A stretch of DNA of 64,000 nucleotides from Onchidella celtica (Eukaryota > Mollusca > Gastropoda > Systellommatophora > Onchidiidae), in NCBI GenBank assembly GCA_963931925.1, contig OZ007569.1, positions 10,753,663-10,817,662 on the forward strand. The letters run 5' to 3'. Of this stretch, positions 63,218 through 64,000 are shown piece by piece. The notes beneath the pieces were generated by a model. The model was not told the DNA's origin. It did no database searches and saw only the letters and a program-made list of their open reading frames with translations. Within the stretch, counting starts at the first letter, position 1; every line of letters starts with the position of its first letter. The position numbers and the translations under genes were made by a program.

Positions 63218-64000
63218 TCTATACTAATAAAAGAGAAACTTTACGACATTGCGCGCGCCTCTGTCGCTACTCCTCCGTTAATGTTGATTCTATGGCCTTC
63301 AAATTTTACATAGTGCTTAGTATAGTCTGTGGTCGTGTCGCCGGCACATAAAATTTAAATATATTTGAGAAATAACAGAACATTTGTTTCCGTTTTTGTG
63401 TTGTGACACATCAAATTTTCGGCAATTTTTTGTCATCGATTATAGTATTCTGTGCGCAAATTGCTTGAGCGATTACAGTCGCCGATTTTGTTGAATCGCC
63501 TCGCAATATAGCCGATTGTGCTAAACTGCCTCGGAATAGACCCCCAAATTACATGTCTTATCATGAGGACGCAGATCTACATATCTTATCATGAGGACGC
63601 AGATCTACATGTCTTATCATGAGGACGCAGATCTAATGATTTACGTGCACTGTACCTTCAAGAATGCATTTTCTCATAATATTTCATCGACTGAAGTAAT
63701 CTCATGATGTTATACGCCAACGATTACCACCAACTTCCGCCGTCACACATTTTAAAACAGTGCACAACTGTGGTTAAGTTTCAACTTTGTTCTGATTAGT
63801 TTACATCTAGACTAGGTCTATATATCTGTGTTTTAGAATGTGTTTTCAATAGCCTATGCCTACATTCTAGACTAGATCTAGGAAAGGAAAGATTCTGGAT
63901 TAGGTCGGGAGATTGACGCCACAGTACAGGGCCAACGTTTCAAGCGGCAACGATTGTTGTACGTGGGTGGCCATCACACATTTTAACTGTTTAAAGCAGC
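63218..64000 (+). mobile_element. Possible Helitron 5' end (runs off the edge)
   Basis: TCTATACTAATAAAAGAGAA at 63218 resembles the TC-starting 5' ends common in animal Helitrons, and it follows an A as expected for insertion between A and T. The sequence after it is GC-richer than its surroundings. The 3' hairpin and CTRR end lie outside, so the call is tentative. Confidence 0.4.
63551..63634. repeat. Minisatellite, 3 x 28 bp
   Basis: The 28-bp unit beginning ACATGTCTTATCATGAGGAC occurs three times, at 63551, 63579 and 63607. There is one base change in the second unit. Confidence 0.9.

Noticed and set aside
60869-64000. Missing ADSS P-loop exon
   Set aside because: Minus-strand donors (for example near 61104 and 61615) were read, but none follows a GDEGKGK- or SRCQ-like frame. 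The exon is taken to lie beyond the window.

Overview
This window is AT-rich nuclear DNA from an invertebrate animal. Genes are split into short exons by GT-AG introns, and the introns are full of transposable elements. Palindromes such as TACATGTA and TAGGCCTA recur. Together with the mobile-element mix this suggests a lophotrochozoan, most likely a mollusc, but that is inference. Three ordinary host genes were rebuilt exon by exon with every splice phase agreeing.

Layout: (1) 1-12727, minus strand, the 5' nine exons of LRRC9, a leucine-rich-repeat protein; the gene runs off the left edge. (2) 12728-15373, a divergent intergenic region with the LRRC9 promoter and a 5'-truncated LINE flanked by a 14-bp target-site duplication. 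(3) 15374-36512, plus strand, complete NAA40 (NatD, the histone H4/H2A N-terminal acetyltransferase) in nine coding exons. (4) 36513-47332, a convergent intergenic/UTR stretch with two related TA-flanked elements and a tandem duplication. (5) 47333-60868, minus strand, the last twelve coding exons of adenylosuccinate synthetase; its 5' exon(s) lie beyond the right edge.

The most unusual object sits inside NAA40 intron 3: an 8.27-kb unit bounded by 14-bp terminal inverted repeats (20006-20019 and 28257-28270). It carries two convergent spliced genes. One is an intact SAP + SWIM zinc finger + YqaJ nuclease gene on the plus strand. The other is a THAP-domain DDE transposase on the minus strand, disrupted by one stop codon and one frameshift at a poly-G tract. 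This looks like a two-protein DNA transposon; from memory it resembles the class Repbase calls ISL2EU.

The remaining non-coding DNA is a dense record of insertions. There are at least six TTAA-flanked piggyBac-like elements, four of them crowded into ADSS introns at 50.4-54.1 kb. There are pogo/Tigger-like elements with TA duplications, a solo LTR with a 5-bp duplication, several LINE pieces, and several element-in-element insertions. Four elements share a central core while the inner parts of their terminal inverted repeats differ from copy to copy.
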